Assembly: GCA_002401765.2 (NCBI GenBank)
Contig: NVTY02000024.1
Span: 69,600 to 120,915 of the forward strand
Direction of reading: 5' to 3'
DNA: 51,316 nt
From: Thiotrichaceae bacterium
Lineage (GTDB): Bacteria > Pseudomonadota > Gammaproteobacteria > SZUA-140
Position 1 is the stretch's first letter, and every line of letters begins with the position of its first letter. The translations under genes and the position numbers were made by a program. This document shows, piece after piece, positions 1 through 7,716 of the stretch. The notes under the pieces were generated by a model, which was not told where the DNA came from, searched no databases, and saw only the letters and a list, made by a program, of their open reading frames with translations.

Positions 1-128
1 TCATTCCCGTTCCCTGGATCAATATCAAAGGTTATTGGCTCAATGAGGCAGGCTTCACCATTGATACACCCCTGCAAGTAAAGGTTAGAAAAGGGCGTAT
101 AATCCTTACCATCAGCCAGGTTTCCTAG
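1..128 (+). CDS. SymE-like toxin, C-terminal end (partial)
   Basis: The window opens inside a reading frame (codons from base 3) that runs 41 residues to a TAG at 126-128. The visible part reads PWINIKGYWLNEAGF followed by a short basic beta-rich stretch (VKVRKGRIILTI). This matches the C-terminal part of SymE-type proteins, AbrB-fold toxins of SOS-linked addiction modules in which an antisense RNA represses the toxin mRNA. The start and any antisense RNA lie outside the window. It sits directly beside intron and transposase debris, so the intact gene may itself be part of a decayed accessory region. The family call rests on the PW-x-x-x-G-W/Y-L-x-x-A-G-F pattern, and only the tail is seen. 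Confidence 0.6.
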   Translation, partial: IPVPWINIKGYWLNEAGFTIDTPLQVKVRKGRIILTISQVS

Positions 129-222
129 ATTGAGTCAATTGAGTTATATTGCTTTGAAGGAACCAGCCAAAAACAACCGAAGGGCTTGGCATAAATGGCA
201 TATTTAAATGAAAGCAAAAAGC

Positions 223-555
223 CTAATCGGATAGCCGGGGGGGTTTCTCCCCCAGCTTCCACAACACCCTGCATGCGGCTCCGCACAGGGCGTTTCATTT
301 AGCATGGTGAAGTTTAATCCATCCATCACGCAGCGCATAAAGCCCTTGGGATTTTAGAAACGCATTAGATAGCGCCTGCTGTATTCCGGGGGTTTTCGCA
401 CTACGCCATGGGCCTTTGCTGGTGATGCCACATGCAACTGCTGATCGAACGTGCACACCGAGCTTCATCAGACTTCTTACTTTAGTACGTGGCTTTCGCC
501 ACTGTCGCCAATAGGCCATTCGAACCCTGCGCCGAATCCAGTGATCCAGATCCAT
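223..555 (-). pseudogene. Group II intron 3' end: maturase C-terminus plus domains V/VI
   Basis: On the minus strand about 86 codons (555 to 295) encode the X/maturase-specific domain of a group II intron-encoded protein, with the family signature [17 protein letters not shown] and the closing segment SQGLYALRDGWIKLHH. Immediately 3' of its stop, bases 294 to about 223 (minus strand) contain a GTGCGGAGCCGCATGC segment and a C-rich/G-rich hairpin ending near GGCTATCCGATTAG. This resembles domain V, domain VI and the 3' splice end of bacterial group II introns. The reverse transcriptase part that should precede it on this strand is absent: upstream sequence switches to a plus-strand RT piece at about 556. 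It is therefore a rearranged, non-functional remnant. The exact intron end is inferred. Confidence 0.75.
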
Positions 556-729
556 GCAACGTTGATAGCACCCATGAACAAGCCAGTGTTGAAGGCATGG
601 TTACACTACGGTTTTATTGAGAGAGGAAAATGGCAGCCGACAACGGACGGTGTCCCGCAAGGGAGCATTATCAGTCCTGTCATCGGTAACATGGTGCTAG
701 ACGGCCTGGAAGCTGTCGTTTGTAATTAG
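556..729 (+). pseudogene. Group II intron reverse transcriptase fragment (inverted)
   Basis: A plus-strand fragment of roughly 55 codons carries the palm/finger block of a group II intron reverse transcriptase: [20 protein letters not shown], then [20 protein letters not shown], ending after AVVCN at a TAA/TAG-rich end. The [10 protein letters not shown] element is diagnostic of these enzymes (LtrA-like). Neither the catalytic YADD box nor the N-terminal RT blocks are present. It abuts the maturase C-terminus encoded on the opposite strand, so the two pieces probably belonged to one or two introns joined by an inversion at about position 556. No start codon or ribosome site is expected; it is a relic. 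Confidence 0.75.
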
Positions 730-785
730 AGCTCCCTTAAAAACAATAACTAACTGATATATATGAGTTAATTACTATTTTCTGA

Positions 786-834
786 TATAATAGTGCACGT
801 AAACAAGCCCTTTACTCACAAAAGCCGTGCACTA
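786..834 (+). promoter_or_regulatory. Transposase promoter/operator-like inverted repeat
   Basis: A perfect -10 hexamer TATAAT (786-791) is followed by the 9-base inverted repeat TAGTGCACG (791-799) and CGTGCACTA (826-834), the second arm ending on the A of the transposase start codon. The arms could act as an operator, as an RNA hairpin limiting translation, or as part of the element's outer end. No convincing -35 box is seen. Confidence 0.4.
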
Positions 835-935
835 TGATCCGCTCCCATAGCCAAAAACAACTCTCTCTCGCTGAATTCGACTGGCCTTTTCAAGCAAAAA
901 TGGATGAAAACAACCGCTGGGTGGTATTGTCGTGA
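834..935 (+). pseudogene. DDE transposase, N-terminal fragment only
   Basis: Thirty-three codons from ATG 834 to TGA 933-935 read MIRSHSQKQLSLAEFDWPF followed by QAKMDENNRWVVLS. This is the conserved opening of a group of IS4/IS5-type transposases, where a short M-I-R-x leader, a LxxFxxPF motif and an ENRWV motif precede the catalytic DDE core. Everything after VVLS is missing and the following 140 bases resemble no transposase, so the element has lost more than 90 percent of its gene. The family assignment is from remembered N-terminal consensus and is tentative; that it is a transposase start is fairly safe. Confidence 0.55.
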
Positions 936-1076
936 GGCGGTAATAATGAGGCCACATATTCTGCATTCATCAAGTAAAGCAAAATATCCGTCTCATCATA
1001 AGGTAGTACATCCTGATGTACAGTAGTTATGAACTACCATCTGGTGTTGGCTGGGCGTAATGTCCCTCTAACGTAA

Positions 1077-2084
1077 ATGAAACATACCCCGCGCATCACA
1101 ATAGTCACCGTCCTACTGCTAGTAATAAGCACACATACGCAGGCGGCATTCGAACCACTGCCATTTAACCCACCTGAGCCTGCCGACAACCCAAGCTCTG
1201 CCGCTAAAATAAACCTCGGCAAACAACTGTTCTTTGATCCTCGCCTGTCACTGGACAACACCGTTTCGTGCAACTCATGCCATCACGTCTCGGGTAACGG
1301 CACCGATAGCAGCGCCGTCTCCACCGGTATCGACGGTAAAAAGGGCGTGCGCTCTGCACCCACCGTCTGGAACGCGGCATTTTTAAGCGCGCAGCTATGG
1401 GACGGACGCGCCGCCTCACTCGAGGAACAGGCCAAAGGCCCCATTCTAAACCCTGTTGAAATGGGCATGCCACACAAAGAAGCGGCGGTTGATCGCATTG
1501 CCGCGATTCCCGGCTATCGCACACAGTTCATTGCCATCTTTGGCGATAAAGAAGCAGTAACATACAACAACATCGCAAAGGTGATCGCCACCTATGAGCG
1601 CACCCTCATCACACCCAACAGCCCATTCGATCGCTTTCTGAGAGGCGATAAGACAGCACTATCAGCACGCGCGCAGACAGGCATGAAAGACTTCGAACAG
1701 ATAGGTTGCATACTCTGCCATCAAGGCCCCGCACTTGCCGGGCCAGCATCACTGGCGGCAGGCGAAGTCTACTTTCAATGGTTCCCAGCCATACCAAGCC
1801 CATACGATGAACAATACAATCTAAAAGAAGACTTAGGTTACAACGAAGGCAATAGCGAAGCGCATACTGGCAAGTGGCGCGTTCCGACTTTGCGTAATAT
1901 CGCCCTCACTGCACCCTACTTCCACAATGGCGCAGTGAAAACACTCAACGAGGCGATAAGGGTAATGGCACGCGCGCAACGCAACCAAACCCTAACGGAT
2001 GAGCAGGCAGGCAATTTAGTCGCTTTTCTTGAAAGCCTGACGGGTGAATTTACCGTCCAGAACAGACCAACGCTGTCGCAATAA
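1077..2084 (+). CDS. Di-haem cytochrome c peroxidase (MauG/CcpA family)
   Basis: This 335-residue protein is a periplasmic di-haem peroxidase, reducing hydrogen peroxide with electrons from small c-type cytochromes. Residues 1-23 form a signal peptide (hydrophobic TVLLLVIST, cleavage near TQA-A). Two CxxCH haem motifs are visible: CNSCH at 65-69 and CILCH at 211-215. Family landmarks include WDGRA (108-112), FDRFLRGD (184-191) and a C-terminal WRVPTLRNIALTAPYFHNG block that supplies the distal haem ligand region. The length is normal for the family. The start lacks a clear Shine-Dalgarno but gives a complete signal peptide. The gene stands alone, between transposon debris and a convergent diguanylate cyclase, so its regulation is not visible. 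Confidence 0.93.
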   Translation: MKHTPRITIVTVLLLVISTHTQAAFEPLPFNPPEPADNPSSAAKINLGKQLFFDPRLSLDNTVSCNSCHHVSGNGTDSSAVSTGIDGKKGVRSAPTVWNAAFLSAQLWDGRAASLEEQAKGPILNPVEMGMPHKEAAVDRIAAIPGYRTQFIAIFGDKEAVTYNNIAKVIATYERTLITPNSPFDRFLRGDKTALSARAQTGMKDFEQIGCILCHQGPALAGPASLAAGEVYFQWFPAIPSPYDEQYNLKEDLGYNEGNSEAHTGKWRVPTLRNIALTAPYFHNGAVKTLNEAIRVMARAQRNQTLTDEQAGNLVAFLESLTGEFTVQNRPTLSQ

Positions 2085-2129
2085 AAAGACTGTCAATACA
2101 TCCCTCGTTAACCACCGACGGGAATCGCT

Positions 2130-2145
2130 CACTAGAGATCTAGTG
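2130..2145. terminator. Palindrome between convergent genes, possible terminator
   Basis: CACTAGA-GA-TCTAGTG is a 7-base-arm palindrome in the 73-base gap between the convergent peroxidase and diguanylate cyclase genes. Its position suits a bidirectional transcription stop, but there is no T-run and the two-base centre makes a poor RNA loop. Confidence 0.25.
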
Positions 2146-2157
2146 GGCAAGATCACA

Positions 2158-3033
2158 TCAGTGGCCACCCCGGTGAGCCAACAATTCACGCGTCGCAGTG
2201 GTGCTCACAACAACCTTGTTTCGACCATCCGCCTTTGCAGCGTATAGCGCCTCATCCGCCACCCCTATCAAATCATAACTAGATTCAGTCCAATCATGAC
2301 TCGATGCAACTCCGATACTAATAGTGACCCGTAAATCGGAGTAGCGACCACTGAGCGAGGCCTCACTAACCGCCTGGCGCATTCTTTCTGCCAGCAACTT
2401 CGCCTCAGAACTATCGGTGTTAGGACAGACCAACAGAAACTCTTCACCACCATAACGCCCAAAGGTATCGACCTTTCTAATCGAAGCCGAGCAGACACCC
2501 GAGATCATCCTAAGCATTGCATCGCCTGCCTGATGACCAAACTGGTCATTAACATTTTTAAAATGATCAACATCAATTAGAAACATAGAAAATGGTCGGC
2601 GGTAACGATTCGCCTCCAGCAGCCTCGCCTCCAGCTCTGCCAATAGATAACGGCGTGATGCAATGCCGGTTAATTCATCCGTGTCGGCCTGCTTTTGAAT
2701 CTGCTCTTCAAGCTGTAATTGCCGAGATAAAAAAATATAACCGAAGATAGCAATCACCAGAATCGCAAAGATTGCTGCAAAACGATTGAGCAGTATCTGC
2801 CACCACTCCCCACCCTCGGGCGACAACAAGAACCCGAGGGTGGTCAGCAACACAGCCAGCACCGCAAATAAAGCAATCAGCCGCAACGATTTACTCAGCA
2901 ATCCCAACGCAACCACAGAGACATACGGCACACCACTGGCAATACCAAGCGGCGTAATCAGATCAAGCGAAAAAAAACAAATGGATAAACCCACACCTAT
3001 CAAACCATAAAAATACTCTGGGCGGGACATCAT
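2158..3033 (-). CDS. Membrane-anchored diguanylate cyclase (GGDEF)
   Basis: A 291-residue inner-membrane enzyme predicted to make cyclic di-GMP from two GTP. Residues about 8-105 contain four or more hydrophobic helices. Residues about 115-285 form the GGDEF domain, opening with DTDELTGIASRRYL, with the Mg-binding DVDHFKNVND and the active loop RYGGEEF (GGEEF at 195-199). An RxxD inhibitory site (R186-K-V-D189) lies five residues before GGEEF, so product feedback inhibition is expected. Two adjacent ATG codons follow a GGAGG box; the second (3030) is better spaced. It is monocistronic and convergent with the peroxidase gene. The ligand of the membrane sensor part is unknown. Confidence 0.92.
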   Translation of the reverse strand: MMSRPEYFYGLIGVGLSICFFSLDLITPLGIASGVPYVSVVALGLLSKSLRLIALFAVLAVLLTTLGFLLSPEGGEWWQILLNRFAAIFAILVIAIFGYIFLSRQLQLEEQIQKQADTDELTGIASRRYLLAELEARLLEANRYRRPFSMFLIDVDHFKNVNDQFGHQAGDAMLRMISGVCSASIRKVDTFGRYGGEEFLLVCPNTDSSEAKLLAERMRQAVSEASLSGRYSDLRVTISIGVASSHDWTESSYDLIGVADEALYAAKADGRNKVVVSTTATRELLAHRGGH

Positions 3034-3650
3034 TTACCTCCGCAACATCAAAATTCACCTAACTTTCATCACAATATACAATATTTTCACAGCATTATTC
3101 ACTGCTATTCGCTTAAAAAACAAACCATTTCTACAGATCCATTTTGCGACAAAACACGACATTTCACACCAGAAGGCAGCCTTTCATAGGCTCCTCCGCC
3201 AACTGCGCACCCATCATGCAATCAATTTTTCAGCAATAGCGATGCATCTATTAGCGATCTCAATCAAATATCTGTGCATACACACAACACGGACCATAGT
3301 CAGGGCCGCATATTTCCTCAGCCCCGCTCCAATATGATGCCTCATTAATCATCAATGATTCGCGTACAAATAGAGACAGAAAAATCCGACACGGAATTAC
3401 TCAAATAACACCATTTTAGTAGTCATCTAGCACCCAATTTCATGCGAATGCCGATATGTGAATTAATGATTCTATTCGCATGGCCGCCGTAATACCACAC
3501 CATAAAGACCCGGAAAAACAACAATTTATATAAACCTAATAAACCTAATAAACCTTAAAGAAAATAAGACAATTAACAATAACGAAAGCAACAGACCATA
3601 ACAGCACTGACAACAATATAAATTTAAACAACCCATTACGATCAAATAGC
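3034..3650. other. AT-rich intergenic region
   Basis: No coding region is supported in these 617 bases. The stretch separates two divergently transcribed units (the diguanylate cyclase and the GTPase-module operon), so it must hold both promoters, but no convincing -35/-10 pair stands out. The only structure seen is a 9-base tandem repeat near its right end. Confidence 0.5.
3532..3558. repeat. Three 9-base tandem repeats (AAACCTAAT)
   Basis: AAACCTAAT occurs twice perfectly (3532-3540, 3541-3549) followed by AAACCTTAA (3550-3558). It lies about 90 bases before the first gene of the GTPase-module operon. A second 9-base tandem array lies at the other side of the module at 11401. Confidence 0.8.
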
Positions 3651-4391
3651 GTGAATAAAACCCAAACATTACCGATATCAATAACGGATAAAATCAATGA
3701 TTTTATCGAACCCTGCTTTCTCGATAGCAGCCCTTGGTTAAATTCGCCTACCAATAACAGTATCTATAAAATAGCCCACTATCTATCTCATCGAGTCTCC
3801 AAAAGACCGCAGGATCTGACCAGCCATGCACAACGAATTTCTATCTACCGCCATCAGAATGACCCTGAAAACACATATGCAGCACTGCTAGACCTCTTTC
3901 TTGTACTTGGCGATAAAGGCCTACCATTGCGCAAACGACTACTACGACAAGCAGCATCGGTCATCACCATAGAAAACTATGGCTTTTTATCCAGCACACT
4001 TCCAACGGCACTGGTCGTTACATGTAACACTCCGCTGCCACATCTTTCCGCACTAAGCCTTGGAAGAACCACCGAAAAAGAAATCATACGGAAAATCGAT
4101 GGTGAGCAATCACAAAAAAAGGAAGCACCGCTATTGATTGCATGCGATCTACTTAATTCAGGACAAATATCACCAGCACAGTCAATTCTAGAGTCGGCAT
4201 TGCTGGCCGCACCGGATAACAACGACCTTAGCCGTGAACTACTACAAATCTATCGCCATACCTACGATAGAAGCGGCTGCATTCAAATGCTCAAAAAATT
4301 GTCATCGAGCCCATTAGCAGACCGAGAGAAATGGGTAGAACTGATTATCACGCTCGACAAGGGCAGCACGGAGAGTTCACTCAGTGCGTAA
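3651..4391 (+). CDS. Helical-repeat (TPR-like) protein of unknown function
   Basis: I do not recognise a named family for this 246-residue protein. It has no signal peptide or membrane segment. Two regions look like paired amphipathic helices of tetratricopeptide type: about residues 75-105 (ENTYAALLDLFLVLGDKGL) and about 165-240 (GQISPAQSILESALLAAPDN, then SRELLQIYRHTYDRSGC). The layout recalls the C-terminal repeats of FimV-like scaffolds, though similarity is loose. It starts with GTG at 3651 without a clear ribosome site. It is the first gene of the co-directional run reaching to 8463 and overlaps the next gene by 8 bases, implying translational coupling. A scaffold or adaptor role for the downstream GTPase is inference. 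Confidence 0.7.
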   Translation: MNKTQTLPISITDKINDFIEPCFLDSSPWLNSPTNNSIYKIAHYLSHRVSKRPQDLTSHAQRISIYRHQNDPENTYAALLDLFLVLGDKGLPLRKRLLRQAASVITIENYGFLSSTLPTALVVTCNTPLPHLSALSLGRTTEKEIIRKIDGEQSQKKEAPLLIACDLLNSGQISPAQSILESALLAAPDNNDLSRELLQIYRHTYDRSGCIQMLKKLSSSPLADREKWVELIITLDKGSTESSLSA

Positions 4392-5517
4392 ACAAAAAAT
4401 AACCAATCCCATTCGAATCACTACACTCGGCCTCGACGAACGCTCACAAGAGGTGCTACGAATGGCTTTTTCAAGCATCGCAAAGGGCGAGTGTATTTTG
4501 TCCGATAGCGCCTCAGCAGATGTTGGCCTCTGTAACATGGATAGCCACAACGCAAAGATATTGTGGAGCAGAAATCAAACACACTATCCTGAGCGCCCTA
4601 TGCTTGTGATTTCAATCAAGGACCCTCAACTTGAAAACTGCACATATGTACAAAAACCGATCAACATCACAATCCTTGTCGATGCAATCAAAGGTGCCTT
4701 TAATAGTGTCGCTATCCAGCACTCGGAAACTTATGCCGCCAATGGAACGCATACTAGTAGACAAAAAGTTTATGCTCCTCACCCGCTATCAAAAAAGAGT
4801 ACTCAAGAAATAGCCATGGATTCTCCTCTAGCACCTGAGGAACAATGGAATGATAAAAGTAACTCTACTATCCACTATTATTCACCAGCAGATTATCTAC
4901 AGGAAGAATTGCAGAATACGGTTACACAAGCGCATGAAAGAAATCTATCCGCACAATACTCAATCAAGTTAGACGAAACCTGGCTGCACATCACTGTAGA
5001 CCCGCTTCATAATAAAGTAGTATCTGAGATCAGCGACCAGGCACTTGAACCCTTGTGTACAACGCCACGCTACTGCATTGAAACTAAGTCAAAATTTCTC
5101 AGTAAAAACAGATCCCACTTTGATGTCTATCGCAGTGATAAACCCTATCACGAATGCTCCATCGATCAATTCATCTGGAAAATAGCACTCTGGACATCAG
5201 CAGGAAGACTATCAAATGGCATGACTCCGTCCACTTCGATACAACTCAAACACTGGCCGAATTTAACACGCCTGTCTCAATCAGAAAACGATATCAGAAT
5301 TGCAGCACTGCTCTCCGAACAGCCCGCCGCGCCCGCACTGATTTCCAAGGTACTTGGGATACCAATCTCTCAGGTTTTTTCTTTTTACGCTGCTGCACAC
5401 GCACTAAATCTGGCGAAACCAGTCGAAAATAAAGCGAAAAAACCGGCACTCAATATACAACAAAAAAGCAAACATCATTCGTTATTTAGCAAAATACTCG
5501 ATAAGTTTTCTGGTTAA
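4384..5517 (+). CDS. Pseudo-receiver protein with C-terminal helical domain
   Basis: This 377-residue soluble protein appears to begin with a degenerate response-regulator fold: ITTLGLDERSQEVLRMAFSS at about 12-31, a hydrophobic strand MLVISIKD and a QKPIN element at about 90, resembling the K-P of receivers. The acidic pocket and phospho-Asp are not evident. The middle is not recognised. Residues about 300-345 (ENDIRIAALLSEQPAAPALI, then SKVLGIPISQVFSFYAAAHA) look like a winged-helix or small helical domain, and a basic tail follows. The GTG start follows a GGAGAG box by 8 bases and overlaps the preceding gene. Such inactive receivers often act as protein-interaction modules; a role in controlling the downstream GTPase is inferred from operon position only. 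Confidence 0.7.
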   Translation: MRKQKITNPIRITTLGLDERSQEVLRMAFSSIAKGECILSDSASADVGLCNMDSHNAKILWSRNQTHYPERPMLVISIKDPQLENCTYVQKPINITILVDAIKGAFNSVAIQHSETYAANGTHTSRQKVYAPHPLSKKSTQEIAMDSPLAPEEQWNDKSNSTIHYYSPADYLQEELQNTVTQAHERNLSAQYSIKLDETWLHITVDPLHNKVVSEISDQALEPLCTTPRYCIETKSKFLSKNRSHFDVYRSDKPYHECSIDQFIWKIALWTSAGRLSNGMTPSTSIQLKHWPNLTRLSQSENDIRIAALLSEQPAAPALISKVLGIPISQVFSFYAAAHALNLAKPVENKAKKPALNIQQKSKHHSLFSKILDKFSG

Positions 5518-5553
5518 CACCAAACCCATTCATAATAAAGACAGCCTACGATC

Positions 5554-6096
5554 ATGCCCGGAAACAATCATAAAATAATATTCACCGGCCCTGTTGGTGC
5601 AGGAAAAACGACAGCGATCAGCACCATTAGTGATATTACCGTTTTAAAAACGGATGAAAGTGCACAAGACATGACCAAAAAACGTAAACAGACAACAACC
5701 GTAGCGCTAGATTATGGCCTATTAAAACTAGGCCAAGGTGAACGTATTCATCTCTATGGCACACCCGGCCAGGAACGTTTTAATTTCATGTGGGACATAT
5801 TAACCAATGGCGGCCTTGGTCTAATCCTATTACTTGACAACTCACGACCAACCCCATTCAAAGATATGAGTTTTTTTATTAATTCATTCCATGATTTTAT
5901 TTTCGATAATAAAGTGGTCATTGGGGTTACGCACATGGAATACAATGAGGCGCCAAAAATAAAAGAGTATCATCAGCAGCTACATAAACACGGCATCAAA
6001 GCGCCCGTACTAGAAGTCGATGCGAGAGAAAAAAATGATATCGAAACGCTAATAAAAACACTTCTTTACTCACTTGACCCGTGGCTGGGAAAGTAA
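5554..6096 (+). CDS. Ras-like small GTPase (COG2229 / MglA-related)
   Basis: This 180-residue protein is a single G domain. The P-loop is GPVGAGKTT (12-20). The G3 region is LYGTPGQERF (67-76), where the usual DxxG aspartate is replaced, as in COG2229 and MglA-type bacterial GTPases. G4 is the variant THME (126-129) in place of NKxD, and G5 is VDAREK (155-160). Proteins of this group act as polarity or signalling switches and are typically regulated by roadblock/LC7 partners, two of which follow directly downstream. The stop overlaps the start of the next gene (TAATG). The upstream ribosome site is weak, suggesting coupling to the preceding gene 37 bases away. Nucleotide identity and output are not deducible from sequence. 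Confidence 0.9.
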   Translation: MPGNNHKIIFTGPVGAGKTTAISTISDITVLKTDESAQDMTKKRKQTTTVALDYGLLKLGQGERIHLYGTPGQERFNFMWDILTNGGLGLILLLDNSRPTPFKDMSFFINSFHDFIFDNKVVIGVTHMEYNEAPKIKEYHQQLHKHGIKAPVLEVDAREKNDIETLIKTLLYSLDPWLGK

Positions 6097-6782
6097 TGAG
6101 TCAATACGAGTTAATCGACACAAGATTTGTTTTGCCATCACCGGCAGGTACATATTATGCGATATCCAATAACCAAGAAGAGACCTCCAGAGGACTGCTG
6201 CTGGCTTTAATGACGCAGGAAAATAGCCAAAAAATTTCCGCTAAAACGCTTTCTATTTGGCTAGATAATGACGACCTCGAAACTTCATTCGCGCTGCTTT
6301 ACAAGATTCAAAAATTAGGTTGGTTAAGGCCAGATGATGAGCAATCATCGGCGCCCACCGGGGCTCTTGAGGAAATAATACCACCGCTACTAGCGACATT
6401 ATGCAATTCAGAAAAATCTCTACTCGCAGATCGCCAGGGATTCACACTCGCAGCTCATGGTTTCACTCATGAAGCAGCCGAAGAACTGTCAGCACTCAGC
6501 GCAGATATCATCGCCCTGAGACTACGGCACGGAAGTTTACTCACTAAAAACCTCAAACTTAATACACAAGCCATCGGTCTTATTGATGCAGCAGGCAATA
6601 GTCAATTAGGATTCTGGCCACTGCACATTGGCAAGCACTGCTTTACGTTAGTAATGAGTGGTATTCCTCAATTTAATCAACCTAGTTTTACTAATTTAAT
6701 CTGGCTACTCACAACCCGTTACGGATCAAGTGATGATGTGGCTACATCGTCAATTAACGAGATGTTTTATGCAGATAAATAA
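6096..6782 (+). CDS. Winged-helix plus divergent roadblock-fold protein
   Basis: The 228-residue protein starts at ATG 6096, overlapping the GTPase stop as TAATG; a GTG 15 bases earlier is also in frame. The N-terminal third (to about residue 80) looks like a helical or winged-helix domain ending in KIQKLGWLRPDD. The rest follows the beta-alpha-beta-beta-beta-alpha order of roadblock/LC7 domains: SLLADRQGFTLAAHGF, a helix EAAEELSALSADIIALRL, then strands including IGLIDAAGN and CFTLVMSG. Sequence similarity to canonical roadblocks is weak, so this is a structural guess. Tight linkage to the GTPase suggests it is the dedicated partner, acting as regulator or adaptor. Confidence 0.72.
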   Translation: MSQYELIDTRFVLPSPAGTYYAISNNQEETSRGLLLALMTQENSQKISAKTLSIWLDNDDLETSFALLYKIQKLGWLRPDDEQSSAPTGALEEIIPPLLATLCNSEKSLLADRQGFTLAAHGFTHEAAEELSALSADIIALRLRHGSLLTKNLKLNTQAIGLIDAAGNSQLGFWPLHIGKHCFTLVMSGIPQFNQPSFTNLIWLLTTRYGSSDDVATSSINEMFYADK

Positions 6783-6844
6783 TTTGAATCATGACTTATT
6801 AAATAACACATACAACAAAAACTTAGAAACAAGGAGCCAACATA

Positions 6845-7207
6845 ATGCGAGCCGATATTTTAAATTCTATTCTATCTGAGTTGAACGGTAGCTCTGCTGA
6901 AATAGAAGCATCAGCCATCTTATCAACAGATGGCCTCATGATGGCATCAATGCTACCTGCGGGAATGGATGAAGATCGAGTTGGAGCAATGGCGGCTGCT
7001 ATGCTCTCTCTCGGCGATAGAACCTCAGAAGAACTTGAACGAGGCCGGCTTGAACAAGTCCTGATAAAAGGAGAAAAAGGCTACGTCCTGATGACGCATG
7101 CGGGTGATGAGTCAGTACTATCAGTCCTTGCCAAACCAAGTGCACGCCTCGGGCTAATACTTTTAGATGTAAAACGTGCGGCAGAATCCATTGAAAAATT
7201 GGTTTAA
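6845..7207 (+). CDS. Roadblock/LC7 domain protein
   Basis: A compact 120-residue protein consisting of one roadblock/LC7 domain, the fold of MglB, which acts as GTPase-activating protein for MglA. The pattern is clear: helix ADILNSILSELN, strand ASAILSTDGLMMASMLP, helix RVGAMAAAMLSLGDRTSEEL, strands LEQVLIKGEKGYVLMTH and SVLSVLAKP, and a final helix LILLDVKRAAESIEKLV. An AAGGAG box precedes ATG by seven bases, the strongest ribosome site in this run, so it may be made in excess over the GTPase. It is separated from the preceding gene by 62 bases. Its partnership with the GTPase at 5554 is inferred from family knowledge and position. Confidence 0.93.
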   Translation: MRADILNSILSELNGSSAEIEASAILSTDGLMMASMLPAGMDEDRVGAMAAAMLSLGDRTSEELERGRLEQVLIKGEKGYVLMTHAGDESVLSVLAKPSARLGLILLDVKRAAESIEKLV

Positions 7208-7231
7208 ACCAATCACGACAGGAAAACTCAC

Positions 7232-7702
7232 ATGAAAAACATGACGCCTGACGATATCCCCGGCGAGTACCAAGAGCATATGTTCAATTATCATGACGGC
7301 ACTCAACGAAAAGTCCTATTCACCAATATCGAGACACAGCTACCAGAAGGTCGCCTGATCGTTTCTCGCACAGACCTCAACGGCCTTATTACCGATGTAA
7401 ACCCATCATTTATCGAAATGTCGGCTTATCATAAAGATGAGCTCATTGGCCAACCACATTATATTCTTCGCCATCCAGAAATGCCTTCTGCCGCATTTAA
7501 TGACCTTTGGAGTACGGTTAAACAACGAAGTAAATGGCATGGGTACGTCAAAAATCTTCGTAAAGACGGCGGGTTTTATTGGGTATACGCGACCGTTATC
7601 GCAAATATTCGTAATGGTGCCATCACCGGTTTTACATCTGTTCGCCGCCGGGCATCACGCACTAAAATTGATGAATCCGAAACCCTTTATCAAACTTTAT
7701 AA
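7232..7702 (+). CDS. Aer-like PAS-domain protein
   Basis: A 156-residue soluble PAS protein. Residues about 35-140 carry the sequence type seen in aerotaxis/redox PAS sensors: LIVSRTDLNGLITDVNPSF, then a block containing GQPHYILRHPEMP, FNDLWSTVKQ, WHGYVKNLRKDGGFYWV and a closing TGFTSVRR. In Aer this fold binds FAD and senses redox state; here it stands alone, without HAMP or methyl-accepting parts. An AGGA box precedes the ATG. It lies 24 bases after the roadblock gene and 14 before the PhnD-like gene, so it is an operon member. It probably provides the sensory input of the GTPase module, with flavin as the likely but unproven cofactor. Confidence 0.9.
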   Translation: MKNMTPDDIPGEYQEHMFNYHDGTQRKVLFTNIETQLPEGRLIVSRTDLNGLITDVNPSFIEMSAYHKDELIGQPHYILRHPEMPSAAFNDLWSTVKQRSKWHGYVKNLRKDGGFYWVYATVIANIRNGAITGFTSVRRRASRTKIDESETLYQTL

Positions 7703-7716
7703 CAGGATCATCAATC

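Noticed and set aside
3545..3754. Minus-strand hydrophobic frame overlapping the start of the helical-repeat gene
   Set aside because: It is complementary to an AT-rich region, has no good ribosome site, and hydrophobicity of such shadows is expected.
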